Part shown: piece by piece, positions 1 through 9,472 of the stretch | Layout: each line of letters starts with the position of its first letter | Position numbering within the stretch: the stretch's first letter is position 1 | Assembly (NCBI GenBank): GCA_902766045.1 | Contig: CACXCA010000015.1 | Coordinates: 1-64,000 of the forward strand | DNA length: 64,000 nt | Origin: an uncultured Bacteroidales bacterium | Lineage (GTDB): Bacteria > Bacteroidota > Bacteroidia > Bacteroidales > Paludibacteraceae | Direction of reading: 5' to 3' | Program-made: the position numbers and the translations under genes | Notes under the pieces: generated by a model | Told to the model about the DNA's origin: nothing | Database searches by the model: none | The model's input: only the letters and a program-made list of their open reading frames with translations

Positions 1-2709
1 AGCTACGATTGTATCCACTACACTTTTCTTAATAGTAGTGCAACCCATTTCAACTGCACCCATGCTGGTTGGATCCAAACGTTTCACGCCACGTTGGTCT
101 TCTGTCACCGTCGTCTCTGACAATGGAAGACGGATGCTTCTACCGTCTGAAAGCGTATCAGACAACAAGGCTATCGTTGGGGTAAGACCTCCGTTATCAC
201 TTGTCTTTGCTCCTTTCTGATCTAGCACACCAAGGATAAGCTCTGCATCTGCCTTTACGTCTGTCTTGGCGACTGTAATATCTTCATTCGCTGCTGAAAT
301 CAGGTTATACGAAGTAGTAAACTTACCATCACCATATGCAGTGATGACTCCATTTATGATGTTTCCTACAAACTTAACATCCTTACACATCACACTAACA
401 TCACTCATGATTGTATTGTTCGCCATGACACCGCTTATTGCTTGAACATAAATTGAAACGGGGCTCTCCAATTGGAATGTACAATTGTTCACATTGAACC
501 GAGAGGAAATACTCATCGAACCATTTTCAATCGTCGAGCGTGTCATTATAAGGTTAGAGCGATTATTTATAGAAGACACATAAGCTGCGCTACTATAAAT
601 ATCCTTAAAATAGCAGTCCTTTATTTCTGCTGAGCAACCACTGATGTCCAATCCTTGATTGCCTTGACAAATTGTACATTCGCTTATTGTACAATTCACC
701 TCATAAGCCTCATCTCTACAGAAAATATCAACGACATAAGAACCTTCCCTAGTTGACTGATAAACATTAGCGAATGTTATGCCCTTTAGCTCTATATCGC
801 CAGATGACTTAGGCAACATCCTCAATATGTAACTAAGGTCATTCTTACGGAAGTCTGCATACTCATTTTCCTTACTGAAGGTTGAAGGATTATCATGTCC
901 CAAGTCACCACTAAATACCGTACGATATTTTGCAGGATCATTTGTTTTGTCTGTTCCCGTTGCTGTCGCAGGGAAACCTCCGTACAGACTTACAATTTTT
1001 TCCGTATAGAATCGTTTGCTAAGAATATCTTTTTCTGCTGGCACATTACCATACTCATCACGTACAGGTTGATATTCACCTGCGGCGATGTAGAACTTCG
1101 TTCCATCTGGTACATTTCGAAGCATGAAATCAAATGTTTCAACGCCCATTGCGTGATCCCAGTCGCTACCGTCACCCTCTCCGTTCTCCTTCACGTAGTA
1201 CTCCTTCAAGAAAGTTTCTGGCAATACATTCAAGCGGTAAGGAACTATACTATCACAACCCAAACGATTTTCTTCTGCAAAATATAATGTGTCATATACA
1301 CCTGGTAGATCATATTGTTTGCCATGAAATTTCTCACCGCACTGAATTGTTTCTGTTACCAAAGTTTTTGAATACTCTGTCTCACACGGCATTTCGTATG
1401 CACCCATACATTTTTTTCTACCTCTTGACACTCCTCTTTGATCAACCGTTAGATTTTCTCCAAGATCATTGAAACGAAGAATTATTTTTTCCCCTGCCAA
1501 AGATATTTCATCACGAATCATCTTCACAGTTGGAGTATAACCACCATTGTTTTGAAGATTATAGTTACTTCCATCCTCCGTTTTCTCCAAATAGTTATCC
1601 ACATCTAGGAAATGATCATATCTAGAAAAATACTGCGAAACATACTCATCTTCACTTTCTATATTATAAATATTATATCGAGATGAAATTGCCCCCATCG
1701 AAGTTATTAATTCAAAATTCTTAGACATGAAAATATTTCCAATCATCTTCAAATTCAAATTATCCAGACGTATATATGACCTGTCAACATTCAACACTGT
1801 ATTATTTATCATTTCGCAACTTGCCTTAGATGATGTTTCTACCGATTCTAGATCGAAAGACAAAGCATCCAAGATCGTATTATTAATCAATTTCAAACTA
1901 GACGTAATAGGATATGTACTATCGCTATACATGTATACATGTATGCCCACATTCTTAAACGAACACGAATTAATAGTCACATTACCAATAAATCTTTCAA
2001 ATGTGCCACCACATTCTTGGAAAATAGAGTTCGAAACATTTAGATTGCCATTGAACAAACTAAAAGCAGCATTACATTTATAAAATGTACAACTATCCAC
2101 ATGAACAGTCGCATCCACATTATCTCTACCGATAATTTCCAACGTACCATCATGATCCCAACGACCAGCTCTCGGAGCGCCTCCTTCAAACTTAAGACCT
2201 TTCAACAAGCAATTTCCAGACTCCACCATGGAAACGATCACGGCACAACGTAAATCTTCCTCACAATTTTCACGTTGTCCTGTTTCTTTATCAAATATAT
2301 CATTACGCTTAACATCCGCATTAAGAAGAGTAATATACTTTGCAGGGTCGCTTACATCATTCTTTTTAGGTTTTTCCGGGTAGCCACCAATAATAGTAAC
2401 CGGTTTTCTTATCAAAAACGTACGATAAGGATCTTGTCCATTACTAGGTACATTTAAAGTAGAATCCAGAATAGGATTATACTCACCTGCTGCCAGATGG
2501 AATATTGCACCTTTTTTTGCATTTGGCAGGACATACGAAAACTCGTCACTGCTAATCGCCATGTCCCAAGAAGAACCATCCCCATCGGTTGTCCCCTTTA
2601 CTGTTACATAATATTCGTCTCTCGTAACATCAATGTCAGCCCAACTCCTAGCACTCAATGACGTATTGAGCGTTATAAAAGATAGGACTATAAAAAATAA
2701 TCTTTTCAT
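1..2709 (-). CDS. Large secreted beta-helix surface protein, C-terminus outside window
   Basis: The frame is open from an ATG at 2709 to the left edge, giving 903 visible codons with no stop. The protein starts with a signal peptide (MKRLFFIVLSFITLNTSLSA). Two similar modules follow, each opening with a YYV...GDGSSWD-type motif and continuing as short Asn- and Ser-rich strands typical of parallel beta-helix (polymorphic outer-membrane protein or pectate-lyase-like) proteins. Modules end near a VDQRGV...R...GAYE motif and are joined by a short GCDSIV segment. The same architecture and motifs occur in the 995-aa protein just upstream in the operon, so the two are tandem paralogs. By analogy it should be a T9SS cargo with a C-terminal sorting domain, but that part lies outside the window. 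Function is unknown; adhesion or glycan contact is only a guess. Confidence 0.85.
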   Translation of the reverse strand, partial: MKRLFFIVLSFITLNTSLSARSWADIDVTRDEYYVTVKGTTDGDGSSWDMAISSDEFSYVLPNAKKGAIFHLAAGEYNPILDSTLNVPSNGQDPYRTFLIRKPVTIIGGYPEKPKKNDVSDPAKYITLLNADVKRNDIFDKETGQRENCEEDLRCAVIVSMVESGNCLLKGLKFEGGAPRAGRWDHDGTLEIIGRDNVDATVHVDSCTFYKCNAAFSLFNGNLNVSNSIFQECGGTFERFIGNVTINSCSFKNVGIHVYMYSDSTYPITSSLKLINNTILDALSFDLESVETSSKASCEMINNTVLNVDRSYIRLDNLNLKMIGNIFMSKNFELITSMGAISSRYNIYNIESEDEYVSQYFSRYDHFLDVDNYLEKTEDGSNYNLQNNGGYTPTVKMIRDEISLAGEKIILRFNDLGENLTVDQRGVSRGRKKCMGAYEMPCETEYSKTLVTETIQCGEKFHGKQYDLPGVYDTLYFAEENRLGCDSIVPYRLNVLPETFLKEYYVKENGEGDGSDWDHAMGVETFDFMLRNVPDGTKFYIAAGEYQPVRDEYGNVPAEKDILSKRFYTEKIVSLYGGFPATATGTDKTNDPAKYRTVFSGDLGHDNPSTFSKENEYADFRKNDLSYILRMLPKSSGDIELKGITFANVYQSTREGSYVVDIFCRDEAYEVNCTISECTICQGNQGLDISGCSAEIKDCYFKDIYSSAAYVSSINNRSNLIMTRSTIENGSMSISSRFNVNNCTFQLESPVSIYVQAISGVMANNTIMSDVSVMCKDVKFVGNIINGVITAYGDGKFTTSYNLISAANEDITVAKTDVKADAELILGVLDQKGAKTSDNGGLTPTIALLSDTLSDGRSIRLPLSETTVTEDQRGVKRLDPTSMGAVEMGCTTIKKSVVDTIVA

Positions 2710-2779
2710 TTAAATATTTATTTATATACTTTACAACTTATTTCGAAAACCTAAATCTCTATCATAAAATCACGAATCA

Positions 2780-5767
2780 CTAACGTGCAACCGAAATTGT
2801 ACCCATCTTTTTTTCATCTTCACATACCACAACATAAATATAAGTACCCTCTGTTGCCAAAGCATCTTTATACAATCCATCCCAACCGTCAAATGAATGG
2901 CAAATCATACTGCCATAAAGGTTGTAGATATAGACTTCATACCCTTTTAGAAATACGTCATTCTTTCCATTCTTATTATAAGGAGTAAATAACGTCGGAA
3001 TATTTTCCGGCAAATGAAGACGAGTATCCATATTGTTAATCTCATACGCACCTATGCACGTGCTATCCAATCTGGTCACTCCTCGTTGATCCACAGAAAC
3101 GACAGTTTCATTCAATGGGAAACGTAAGGATTTATCATCAATTGAATCTCTAATCATCTCAACATAATAAGTATAGCCATTGGTTGAAACATTCGGAGTG
3201 AACATATCGACCTTTGAGTCATACGTTCCGTTAAAGATACCCGTCAGATCATACTGAATCGTTTTGATATCCTTTTCACTTATGATATCTTTTTCCACTC
3301 TTCCCTTAATCCCACATGAGTACAGATTATACTTTGACGTATATGTACCAGAATCTACTTTTTCATAATGTTCACGGAAATCCAGTTTGTTAATGGCAAA
3401 TACATTTCCAATCATCTGACAAGTATTTCCTTTGTTTATAATTATTTCTGATTGGTTGTCGGAAGAGATAAACGTATTGTTATACAACACAATAACATTT
3501 GTCGTATCCAACGAAAGACGTGACATATTCTCTCGTATATTGGCAAACGTACTGTTTTGAATCTTCAGTTTACCATCAGAAGTACTATACATTCCATAAT
3601 AAGAATCACCCAAATAAGAATTCTCCAAGAAGAGATCACCACAAGACATATCCTGCAAGCAATACATGAATGAGCAGTTAACTACTCGACAATCGATATA
3701 GCAATAAAGTCCATATTGATTACCATCAAAAATACACTTTTCAATAGTCGCATAGCCAGAGCGTTTCTCATTCGAATACACTGTATTATAAACACTAACG
3801 GCCTGTCCACTTATTCTATACCCTGCCACTGTTCCCCTAAAAGTAACACCATAGACATAAAGACTATCGTTTTCATTCAACGTCACATAGAGCAACGAAT
3901 GACCATTCTCGTCTGTATTCTTATAATAGTTTGTAGAATAACTATCACTCGCCTCAGGCAATGAATAGTCCTCCTTCAGTTCATCATCATCGTTGTAATC
4001 TGCACTGAAGATTGTCTTATGTAATTCAGGCATCGGCATTTGATTTTCATCTTGTATATCATTAGGATATCCACCTATGATACGCAACGAACCTTCATGA
4101 CTATATTCATACAATCCTCTACTTGTTTTAAAATTAGGATGATAGACGCCCTCTGCAATGTGAAACGTCACATCATTACCAGACAAACAAATAAATCTTC
4201 CGAAGGATTCAGCAGACATGGCATTTGCCCATGACGAACCATCTCCTTTTCCTGCACCTTTTTCCTTGACATAATATTTCTTTACGTTAGGAGAAGGCAT
4301 CACATATAGCTCGCATGGAACAATACTATCACACCCATATCGGTTCTCAAGTACAAGGACCAATTCATATACACCAGGAATTTCATATTGTTTCCCATCA
4401 TATTGACCACCTCTGTTGATTGTATCTCTTTTAGCGTACATCAAGCTGTCCTTCTGACATGGAATTTCATACGCACCTATACAAGCTTTTCGGGAACGTT
4501 CCACCCCTCTTTGATCCACAGTAACCCCTTCGTAGGTAGGAAATCTCAATATCTTATTATTCCCATCTAAATCAGCCTCATCATATTTTAATTTTAATGT
4601 TTTCGTAAACCCGCCATTATCGTCGAGTTTCCATGTAATAAAACTCACACTCTCTGTCTTTATATCCGTCGAAGAGGTATATTTTTTATATGTAGAATTG
4701 CTTGATTTAACTATATTATACTGAGATGTGAATTGATCATCTTGCAGAATGTTTTGTAGTTTAAATACATTTACCAACAATATATTTCCAACCATATTCA
4801 CACTACACTCTGAGAGATTCAGTGTAACAACCGTTTCATTCCCAGCAATCGTATTGTTAACAAACTCCAATTTTGAATCCATCCGTCCTCCCAATTCTAT
4901 ATCTCGAGTTTTATTTGCATAAAAAGTGCTATTAACGACTCTCATTTTAGATGGTTTAGGAACATCATACGCATAAAGAGATGCCAATATCGCAGACACC
5001 TTCGTGTTATAAAAAGTACATGATTCAATGTTGATATCACCTATAGTCCACTGGAATGTATTAGCACATTCATCATACGAACAATTCCGTAGAGTTGTAT
5101 TACAATCCAAAATGCTGATTGCTGTGTAACAATTTTTAAACACGCAACTATCCACCAAGACCTTAGGTTTTTTTGAGGTTGTTCCTATATTATCTGGTTT
5201 TTCCATCTCTAATGTGGCATGGAAATATTTATTAGTACCTGTTGTACCCCCATAAAACTCCAATCCTTTCAACGTGCACTCATCCGACTCCGACAAAGAG
5301 AGTAACATGGCACGATGCAAATCATCATCAACATTTGCCAATTCATCCCCCTCAACCCACAAATCATTTTTAGAACGATCAGCCATTATACGGGAAAACG
5401 AGAAATCTGATTTCACATAGCTTTCATCTGACTCCTTGACATATCCACCAATGATCGACACCGATTTATTTATGTAGAAACAGGTCCATCTTTTATCCGA
5501 TGGAATTTCCATGTCACTATCATAAACAGGAGTATATGTACCTGCTGCCAGATGGAATGTAGCTCCTTTTTTCACACGAGGCAACAGATAAGCGAACGCA
5601 TCGTTCCCTATCGCCTTCTCCCAAGAAGAACCATCTCCATCATCCGTTCCTTTTTCGGTAACATAGTAATTTTTCAATTCCAAACTGAGTTCTGAAAAAT
5701 CCAATGCCCAAAGTGAAACAGTTGACAAAGCAAGAGTCAGAAAAACTAATATGTTTTTTCTCATCAT
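2780..5767 (-). CDS. Secreted beta-helix protein with T9SS type-B sorting domain
   Basis: This 995-residue protein has a signal peptide (MMRKNILVFLTLALSTVSLWA) and two beta-helix modules, opening near residues 33 and 500 with YYV-x-EKG...GDGSSW. Each ends with VDQRGV...R...CIGAYEI. The last 70 or so residues (TLFTPYNKNGKNDVF, VYIYNLYGS, WDG, GTYIYVV) match the type-B C-terminal domain that targets proteins for type IX secretion in Bacteroidota. Such cargoes usually need a dedicated PorP/SprF-type outer-membrane partner, and that gene overlaps this one by four bases upstream. The likely location is the cell surface or medium. The passenger activity is unknown; no catalytic motif was recognised. 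The downstream gene is a paralog separated by 70 bp. Confidence 0.9.
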   Translation of the reverse strand: MMRKNILVFLTLALSTVSLWALDFSELSLELKNYYVTEKGTDDGDGSSWEKAIGNDAFAYLLPRVKKGATFHLAAGTYTPVYDSDMEIPSDKRWTCFYINKSVSIIGGYVKESDESYVKSDFSFSRIMADRSKNDLWVEGDELANVDDDLHRAMLLSLSESDECTLKGLEFYGGTTGTNKYFHATLEMEKPDNIGTTSKKPKVLVDSCVFKNCYTAISILDCNTTLRNCSYDECANTFQWTIGDINIESCTFYNTKVSAILASLYAYDVPKPSKMRVVNSTFYANKTRDIELGGRMDSKLEFVNNTIAGNETVVTLNLSECSVNMVGNILLVNVFKLQNILQDDQFTSQYNIVKSSNSTYKKYTSSTDIKTESVSFITWKLDDNGGFTKTLKLKYDEADLDGNNKILRFPTYEGVTVDQRGVERSRKACIGAYEIPCQKDSLMYAKRDTINRGGQYDGKQYEIPGVYELVLVLENRYGCDSIVPCELYVMPSPNVKKYYVKEKGAGKGDGSSWANAMSAESFGRFICLSGNDVTFHIAEGVYHPNFKTSRGLYEYSHEGSLRIIGGYPNDIQDENQMPMPELHKTIFSADYNDDDELKEDYSLPEASDSYSTNYYKNTDENGHSLLYVTLNENDSLYVYGVTFRGTVAGYRISGQAVSVYNTVYSNEKRSGYATIEKCIFDGNQYGLYCYIDCRVVNCSFMYCLQDMSCGDLFLENSYLGDSYYGMYSTSDGKLKIQNSTFANIRENMSRLSLDTTNVIVLYNNTFISSDNQSEIIINKGNTCQMIGNVFAINKLDFREHYEKVDSGTYTSKYNLYSCGIKGRVEKDIISEKDIKTIQYDLTGIFNGTYDSKVDMFTPNVSTNGYTYYVEMIRDSIDDKSLRFPLNETVVSVDQRGVTRLDSTCIGAYEINNMDTRLHLPENIPTLFTPYNKNGKNDVFLKGYEVYIYNLYGSMICHSFDGWDGLYKDALATEGTYIYVVVCEDEKKMGTISVAR

Positions 5768-6687
5768 CTATTCTTATTCCCTTTTTTAGAAATACCATAA
5801 GATAACATTACCTCATGTGTATTAGATGGCAACATATTGTCGGAACCTAATCCTAAATCAAAAGAATAGCCGAAACGGAATTTTTTTATTTCAAATCCTA
5901 CAGAGAATGCTAACAATGATTGTTGTAGTTGATCTTGAATATCTGGTCGCCAAGAGACACCACCCCAGTAACTTCCTTGGAAGAATGCCAACAAACCTAT
6001 ATCTGCCACATTAGCTTGTTTTTGATGCATATAAGCAAGCATTGGAACCAAAGCCCAGTTGTCACCAATAGGACAAGAGAAAGATGTATAGGCATAAAAA
6101 TGTCTTTTCGGTTTTAACACTGTTGTATCTCCACTAAGGACATGTGCCATAGAAACACCAAACGTCCAATGAGGATTATTTAACTCAAATCCCACGTTTA
6201 TATCAGGAGAAATCTTCGATTGTTTCTCATTAAGATAATCCACCTCATGACGTTCAGTTTCATCCTCTATACTATTAGCCAAATAGTCCATGCTAATAAG
6301 ATTGATACCAGCGCCCAATCCCATAGAAAGGATAAAATGTTCATTTAAATCAACTTGATAATTATATATTACCTTGGCATTCGTAGCATGATGTCCAACA
6401 CCCACATTTGTGTACGATACAGACACACCTAAACCTGATTTGATTTTTTCAATATAGTCTGTTACATTCAGCACCATATTTTTAGGACCATTTTCCACTC
6501 CAGCCCATAAAATCTTACCATGTAAAAAGATATCAACATCTTCTGAATTACCCGTTGATGCAGGGTTTTTATTTACTCTCGAAAAATACTCTTGTGACAA
6601 AAGTATATCTTGTTGGGCACTCACTGTTCCCGAAACAAAAAAACACGAAACAAGTCCTACTACTTTAACAAAATTCTTCATTTCCAA
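5764..6687 (-). CDS. PorP/SprF family type IX secretion outer-membrane protein
   Basis: The 307-residue length is usual for the family. A signal peptide is followed by the family's N-terminal signature (QQDILLSQEYFSRVNKNPAS), where mature PorP/SprF proteins typically read Q-x-x-x-F-x-x-Y-x-x-N-P-A. The rest alternates hydrophobic beta-strands as expected of a barrel, ending in FRFGYSFDLGLG and a terminal strand. In known systems PorP/SprF proteins cooperate with type-B cargoes at the cell surface. The stop overlaps the start of the 995-aa cargo (ATGA), implying translational coupling. The start could be either Met1 or Met3. Confidence 0.9.
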   Translation of the reverse strand: MEMKNFVKVVGLVSCFFVSGTVSAQQDILLSQEYFSRVNKNPASTGNSEDVDIFLHGKILWAGVENGPKNMVLNVTDYIEKIKSGLGVSVSYTNVGVGHHATNAKVIYNYQVDLNEHFILSMGLGAGINLISMDYLANSIEDETERHEVDYLNEKQSKISPDINVGFELNNPHWTFGVSMAHVLSGDTTVLKPKRHFYAYTSFSCPIGDNWALVPMLAYMHQKQANVADIGLLAFFQGSYWGGVSWRPDIQDQLQQSLLAFSVGFEIKKFRFGYSFDLGLGSDNMLPSNTHEVMLSYGISKKGNKNR

Positions 6688-6730
6688 TAAAATCCTATTT
6701 TTTACAACACCTAAATTAATATTTCTTTAT

Positions 6731-7594
6731 TTATTCATCCCTTCTATTATCTTTGGCGAAATACATTTGAGAAAGGCCCTTTTTATTTGTCAAAAAGAAA
6801 GGAATACCACCTGAAACCACAAAATTTGTATCATCCCCATCGCTGTTAAATTTCTCATCTAACACCATAACATCACTATTATCCAACATAAACTTTTTAT
6901 AAATATTATAACCCTTATATCTAGAAGGGCGATCTGATGAGAAATACATCATATTATTTATATCAACAAATGGGAAATCTTCATTCGCCGCCGTATTAAT
7001 CTCTTTTGCATTCACTGGTTTAGACCATGATACACCATCTTTCTCCAAGTCCATGTACCATATATCCATTCCACCCTTTCCGCCTTCCATCTTAGACGAG
7101 AAATACAAGCGTGTTCCCCTATTTGTAATAAAAGGATTATACATTTTATCTTTTTCAACACCCTTTGAAACATATCTCCATTTTCCATAATACAAGCCAC
7201 CTTTGCCTGTTTGTCTTCCTTTCTCATATCCCGCAATAGACAACTCAACTGGCGCATCCCATATTCCATTGTGCATTGATACTGAATACAATACACCATT
7301 TGAGGAATAATATATAACGTTTTTATATTCAGAAAATTGACCGTCAATATTTAGGTTACTCAAATCAGTACTCTCCTCATAGATCTCCACATCATTATTC
7401 CCCATGAATTTTGTCCTATAAATTTTCCCAGAACGATTCACAACCAATCCTTCATTCAACAATGCCAAAGACTTCACCGGCTCCGTTGTATTTATCGATG
7501 ATGGTTCGATACTGAAATTTATTAGAAAACTACTGTCAAAAGCATAAACGCAAAATATGCTCATCAAAAATATTCCTAAATATATTTTCTTCAT
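6731..7594 (-). CDS. PD40/WD40-like propeller protein, T9SS-associated
   Basis: The protein has 287 residues with a signal peptide (MKKIYLGIFLMSIFCVYA). From about residue 150 it shows PD40 propeller blades: NPFITNRGTRLYFSSKMEGG, GGMDIWYMDLE, NEDFPFVDINNMMYFSSDR. These resemble the propeller of the PorE/OmpA-PD40 proteins associated with the T9SS, but no C-terminal OmpA peptidoglycan-binding domain is present and the protein ends soon after the last blade. It lies 43 bp upstream of the PorP/SprF gene on the same strand, so it is probably the first gene of this cargo operon. A periplasmic or lipid-free accessory role for the PorP partner is an inference. Confidence 0.75.
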   Translation of the reverse strand: MKKIYLGIFLMSIFCVYAFDSSFLINFSIEPSSINTTEPVKSLALLNEGLVVNRSGKIYRTKFMGNNDVEIYEESTDLSNLNIDGQFSEYKNVIYYSSNGVLYSVSMHNGIWDAPVELSIAGYEKGRQTGKGGLYYGKWRYVSKGVEKDKMYNPFITNRGTRLYFSSKMEGGKGGMDIWYMDLEKDGVSWSKPVNAKEINTAANEDFPFVDINNMMYFSSDRPSRYKGYNIYKKFMLDNSDVMVLDEKFNSDGDDTNFVVSGGIPFFLTNKKGLSQMYFAKDNRRDE

Positions 7595-7923
7595 CTTATT
7601 AACTAAATATATAACTTAAACGTTCTACCTTACAAAAAATATAAAATATTATTTAAAAAAAACTCATTAAATAGTCCAATTTAAAAATCAGGCAAATATA
7701 TAAAAAAAACACAAACAATTATTTTTTCTTTTTATACATTTTATCATAAACAATAAAAGTTTCTTATTCCCCTCCAATTATAGGCAGGGAAATAGAATGC
7801 AAAAGAAATCTTTTCTCATTGACTATCAAACAATTAAAGGCAAATTCATAGAATTCACCTTCAAACAAAAAGTTGATAAAATTATAGATTGATAAACTTT
7901 ACTTACAGAATCCGCCTAAAAAA
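7595..7923. other. AT-rich intergenic region with a likely promoter
   Basis: There is no gene in this 329-bp stretch. On the minus strand a TATATTTG box (7693-7700) fits the Bacteroidota -7 consensus TAnnTTTG and points toward the propeller gene, leaving a leader of roughly 90 nt. A clear -33 TTTG at the usual spacing was not found. No terminator hairpin was recognised at the downstream end of the carboxypeptidase gene. Confidence 0.5.
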
Positions 7924-8862
7924 TCACCCTTTCTTTCCGAAAGTCAGCGGTGAGACAAACTGCAGATCTGCACCTTCTTTATTTACCAATAGTCTCACAT
8001 CGGCACCATGAAGCAAAGCAAAATTATCAGTTACATGTCCCACAGGAAAATTAAACGCAACAGGAATTTTTCTTCCTTCCAAAGCATTCAAAACGATATT
8101 TTCGACGGAACCAAACGAATCATCAGGATCTATATCTGTGAATTGTCCTACGATTAATCCAGATATCTTTTTAAAGACTCCTGCCAACCGCAAGGTCTGT
8201 ATCATTCTGTCGATGTGATACATTCGCTCCGACAAATCCTCAATAAACAAAATCTTCCCTTCTGGTTGGATTGCATACGGTGTTCCTTGTAATGCATATA
8301 ACAAGGAGAGGTTTCCGCCGACCAAACGTCCCAACGCTTCGCCCTTTCGGTTTTCTTTGTGTGATTCTATATGATAGACAGGACTATTTTCAGGCATCAG
8401 CATGCGACGAAGCGATTCAACTGCCAATTGATTATTCTCTGCATGAGCCAGTGCTTTTGCCATCACACCATGAACTGAAGCATAGCCTTCTTTTTCGATT
8501 CTGGCATGCAAAGCTGTAATATCACTAAATCCGATAATCCACTTCGGGCGTTGTTTAAACAATTTAAAATCAAGTTTATCAACAATCCTACTCATGCCAT
8601 ATCCTCCTCTACCACATAGGATAGCTGAGATAGAAGGGTCATCCAGGGCTTGCTGCATATCGAATATACGCTGTTCATCCGTTCCTGCGAATCGATGGTG
8701 TTTTCCTTTCGCATAAGCGCCCACGACAGGCACCAATCCCCATGAAATCAGTGTCGAACAGGCACCATCAATCAGTTCTGGATCAACAGAGCCAGAAGGA
8801 GAAACAATTGCCACTTTATCTTTCTTCTGAAGAAAGGCAGGGAATATACAACTTTTATTCAT
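7924..8862 (-). CDS. LD-carboxypeptidase (peptidase family S66)
   Basis: With a start at 8862 the protein is 312 residues, the usual length for muramoyl-tetrapeptide LD-carboxypeptidases, which trim the terminal D-alanine from peptidoglycan tetrapeptides. Motifs in order: VAIVSPSG near the N-terminus, GRGGYG, the nucleophile elbow GFSDITALH, the acidic LFIEDLSERMYHIDRM, and GHVTDNFALLHGADV with the expected catalytic His. The frame stays open for another 33 codons, but those are encoded by a tandem repeat element (8880-8991), read as runs of MRLMYYVSC-like residues with no family similarity, so the inner ATG was chosen. It lies at the end of the dcw cluster, which fits a cell-wall role, though the repeat element separates it from yqeY. 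Confidence 0.9.
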   Translation of the reverse strand: MNKSCIFPAFLQKKDKVAIVSPSGSVDPELIDGACSTLISWGLVPVVGAYAKGKHHRFAGTDEQRIFDMQQALDDPSISAILCGRGGYGMSRIVDKLDFKLFKQRPKWIIGFSDITALHARIEKEGYASVHGVMAKALAHAENNQLAVESLRRMLMPENSPVYHIESHKENRKGEALGRLVGGNLSLLYALQGTPYAIQPEGKILFIEDLSERMYHIDRMIQTLRLAGVFKKISGLIVGQFTDIDPDDSFGSVENIVLNALEGRKIPVAFNFPVGHVTDNFALLHGADVRLLVNKEGADLQFVSPLTFGKKG

Positions 8863-8879
8863 AACACAGCATTTTAATT

Positions 8880-8991
8880 GTAGAGACGAAATGCATGAGA
8901 CGAAATGCATGAGACGTAATACATGAGACGCAATGCATGAGACGTAATACATGAGACGCAATGCATGAGACGCAATGCATTGCGTCTCTAC
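8880..8991. repeat. Tandem 14-bp repeat inside a GAGACG palindromic element
   Basis: Seven consecutive 14-bp units (8883-8980) read GAGACG-N-AATRCAT: two GAGACGAAATGCAT, then alternating GAGACGTAATACAT and GAGACGCAATGCAT forms. The last unit runs into a perfect 22-bp palindrome (8967-8988, GAGACGCAATG and its complement). The outer ends are inverted (GTAGAGACG and CGTCTCTAC). The same palindrome occurs as a single copy at 59066-59093, and a relative at 61868-61901. It lies between yqeY and the carboxypeptidase gene. Confidence 0.9.
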
Positions 8992-8996
8992 AGTAA

Positions 8997-9446
8997 TTAG
9001 ACCAATAAACTTTTTACTTTATCAGATATCGCTTTGCCCTCAGCTTTTCCAGCCAACTTCTTTGATGCGACACCCATCACCTTGCCCATCTCTTTTGCAG
9101 AAACAGCTCCTACCTCAGCTATGATCTCCTTGATTGCTGCGGTCAGTTCCTCGTCAGACATCTGTGCTGGAAGGTATTTCTCAATCACAGCGGCTTCAGA
9201 CAATTCATTTTCTGCCAAATCAGCTCTTCCTTGCTCTGTAAAAATAGCAGCTGATTCTTTTCTTTGTTTCACCATCTTTTGGAGAATCTTAACAGCTGTC
9301 TCATCCGACAACTCGCCATCTGAATTTTTAGCTGTTTTTGCCTCTAAAAACTCTTTTTTGATACCTCTCAATGCTTCCAATGACACTTTATCTCTAGCCA
9401 GCATTGCCTTCTTGATATCCTCATTAACTTGTTCAAATAAAGCCAT
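8997..9446 (-). CDS. yqeY: GatB/YqeY domain protein
   Basis: This 149-residue helical protein matches the YqeY family throughout: an N-terminal ALFEQVNEDIKKAMLARDK segment, LRGIKKEF, the ALVKQR-like MVKQRKESAAIF, and the C-terminal GKVMGVASKKLAGKAEGK. The family is related to the tRNA-binding tail of the GatB amidotransferase subunit; its cellular job is not settled. It sits 26 bp after ftsZ on the same strand, a frequent arrangement in Bacteroidales, so it is probably the last gene of the dcw transcript. Confidence 0.93.
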   Translation of the reverse strand: MALFEQVNEDIKKAMLARDKVSLEALRGIKKEFLEAKTAKNSDGELSDETAVKILQKMVKQRKESAAIFTEQGRADLAENELSEAAVIEKYLPAQMSDEELTAAIKEIIAEVGAVSAKEMGKVMGVASKKLAGKAEGKAISDKVKSLLV

Positions 9447-9472
9447 TTTGATCTATTTTTTTTAATTATACA

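Noticed and set aside
8863-8961. N-terminal extension of the LD-carboxypeptidase frame
   Set aside because: It is encoded by the tandem repeat element, has no family similarity, and an ATG begins the recognised sequence at 8862.
8883-8980. Seven short direct repeats resembling a CRISPR array
   Set aside because: The 14-bp units are contiguous with no unique spacers and no cas genes are present.
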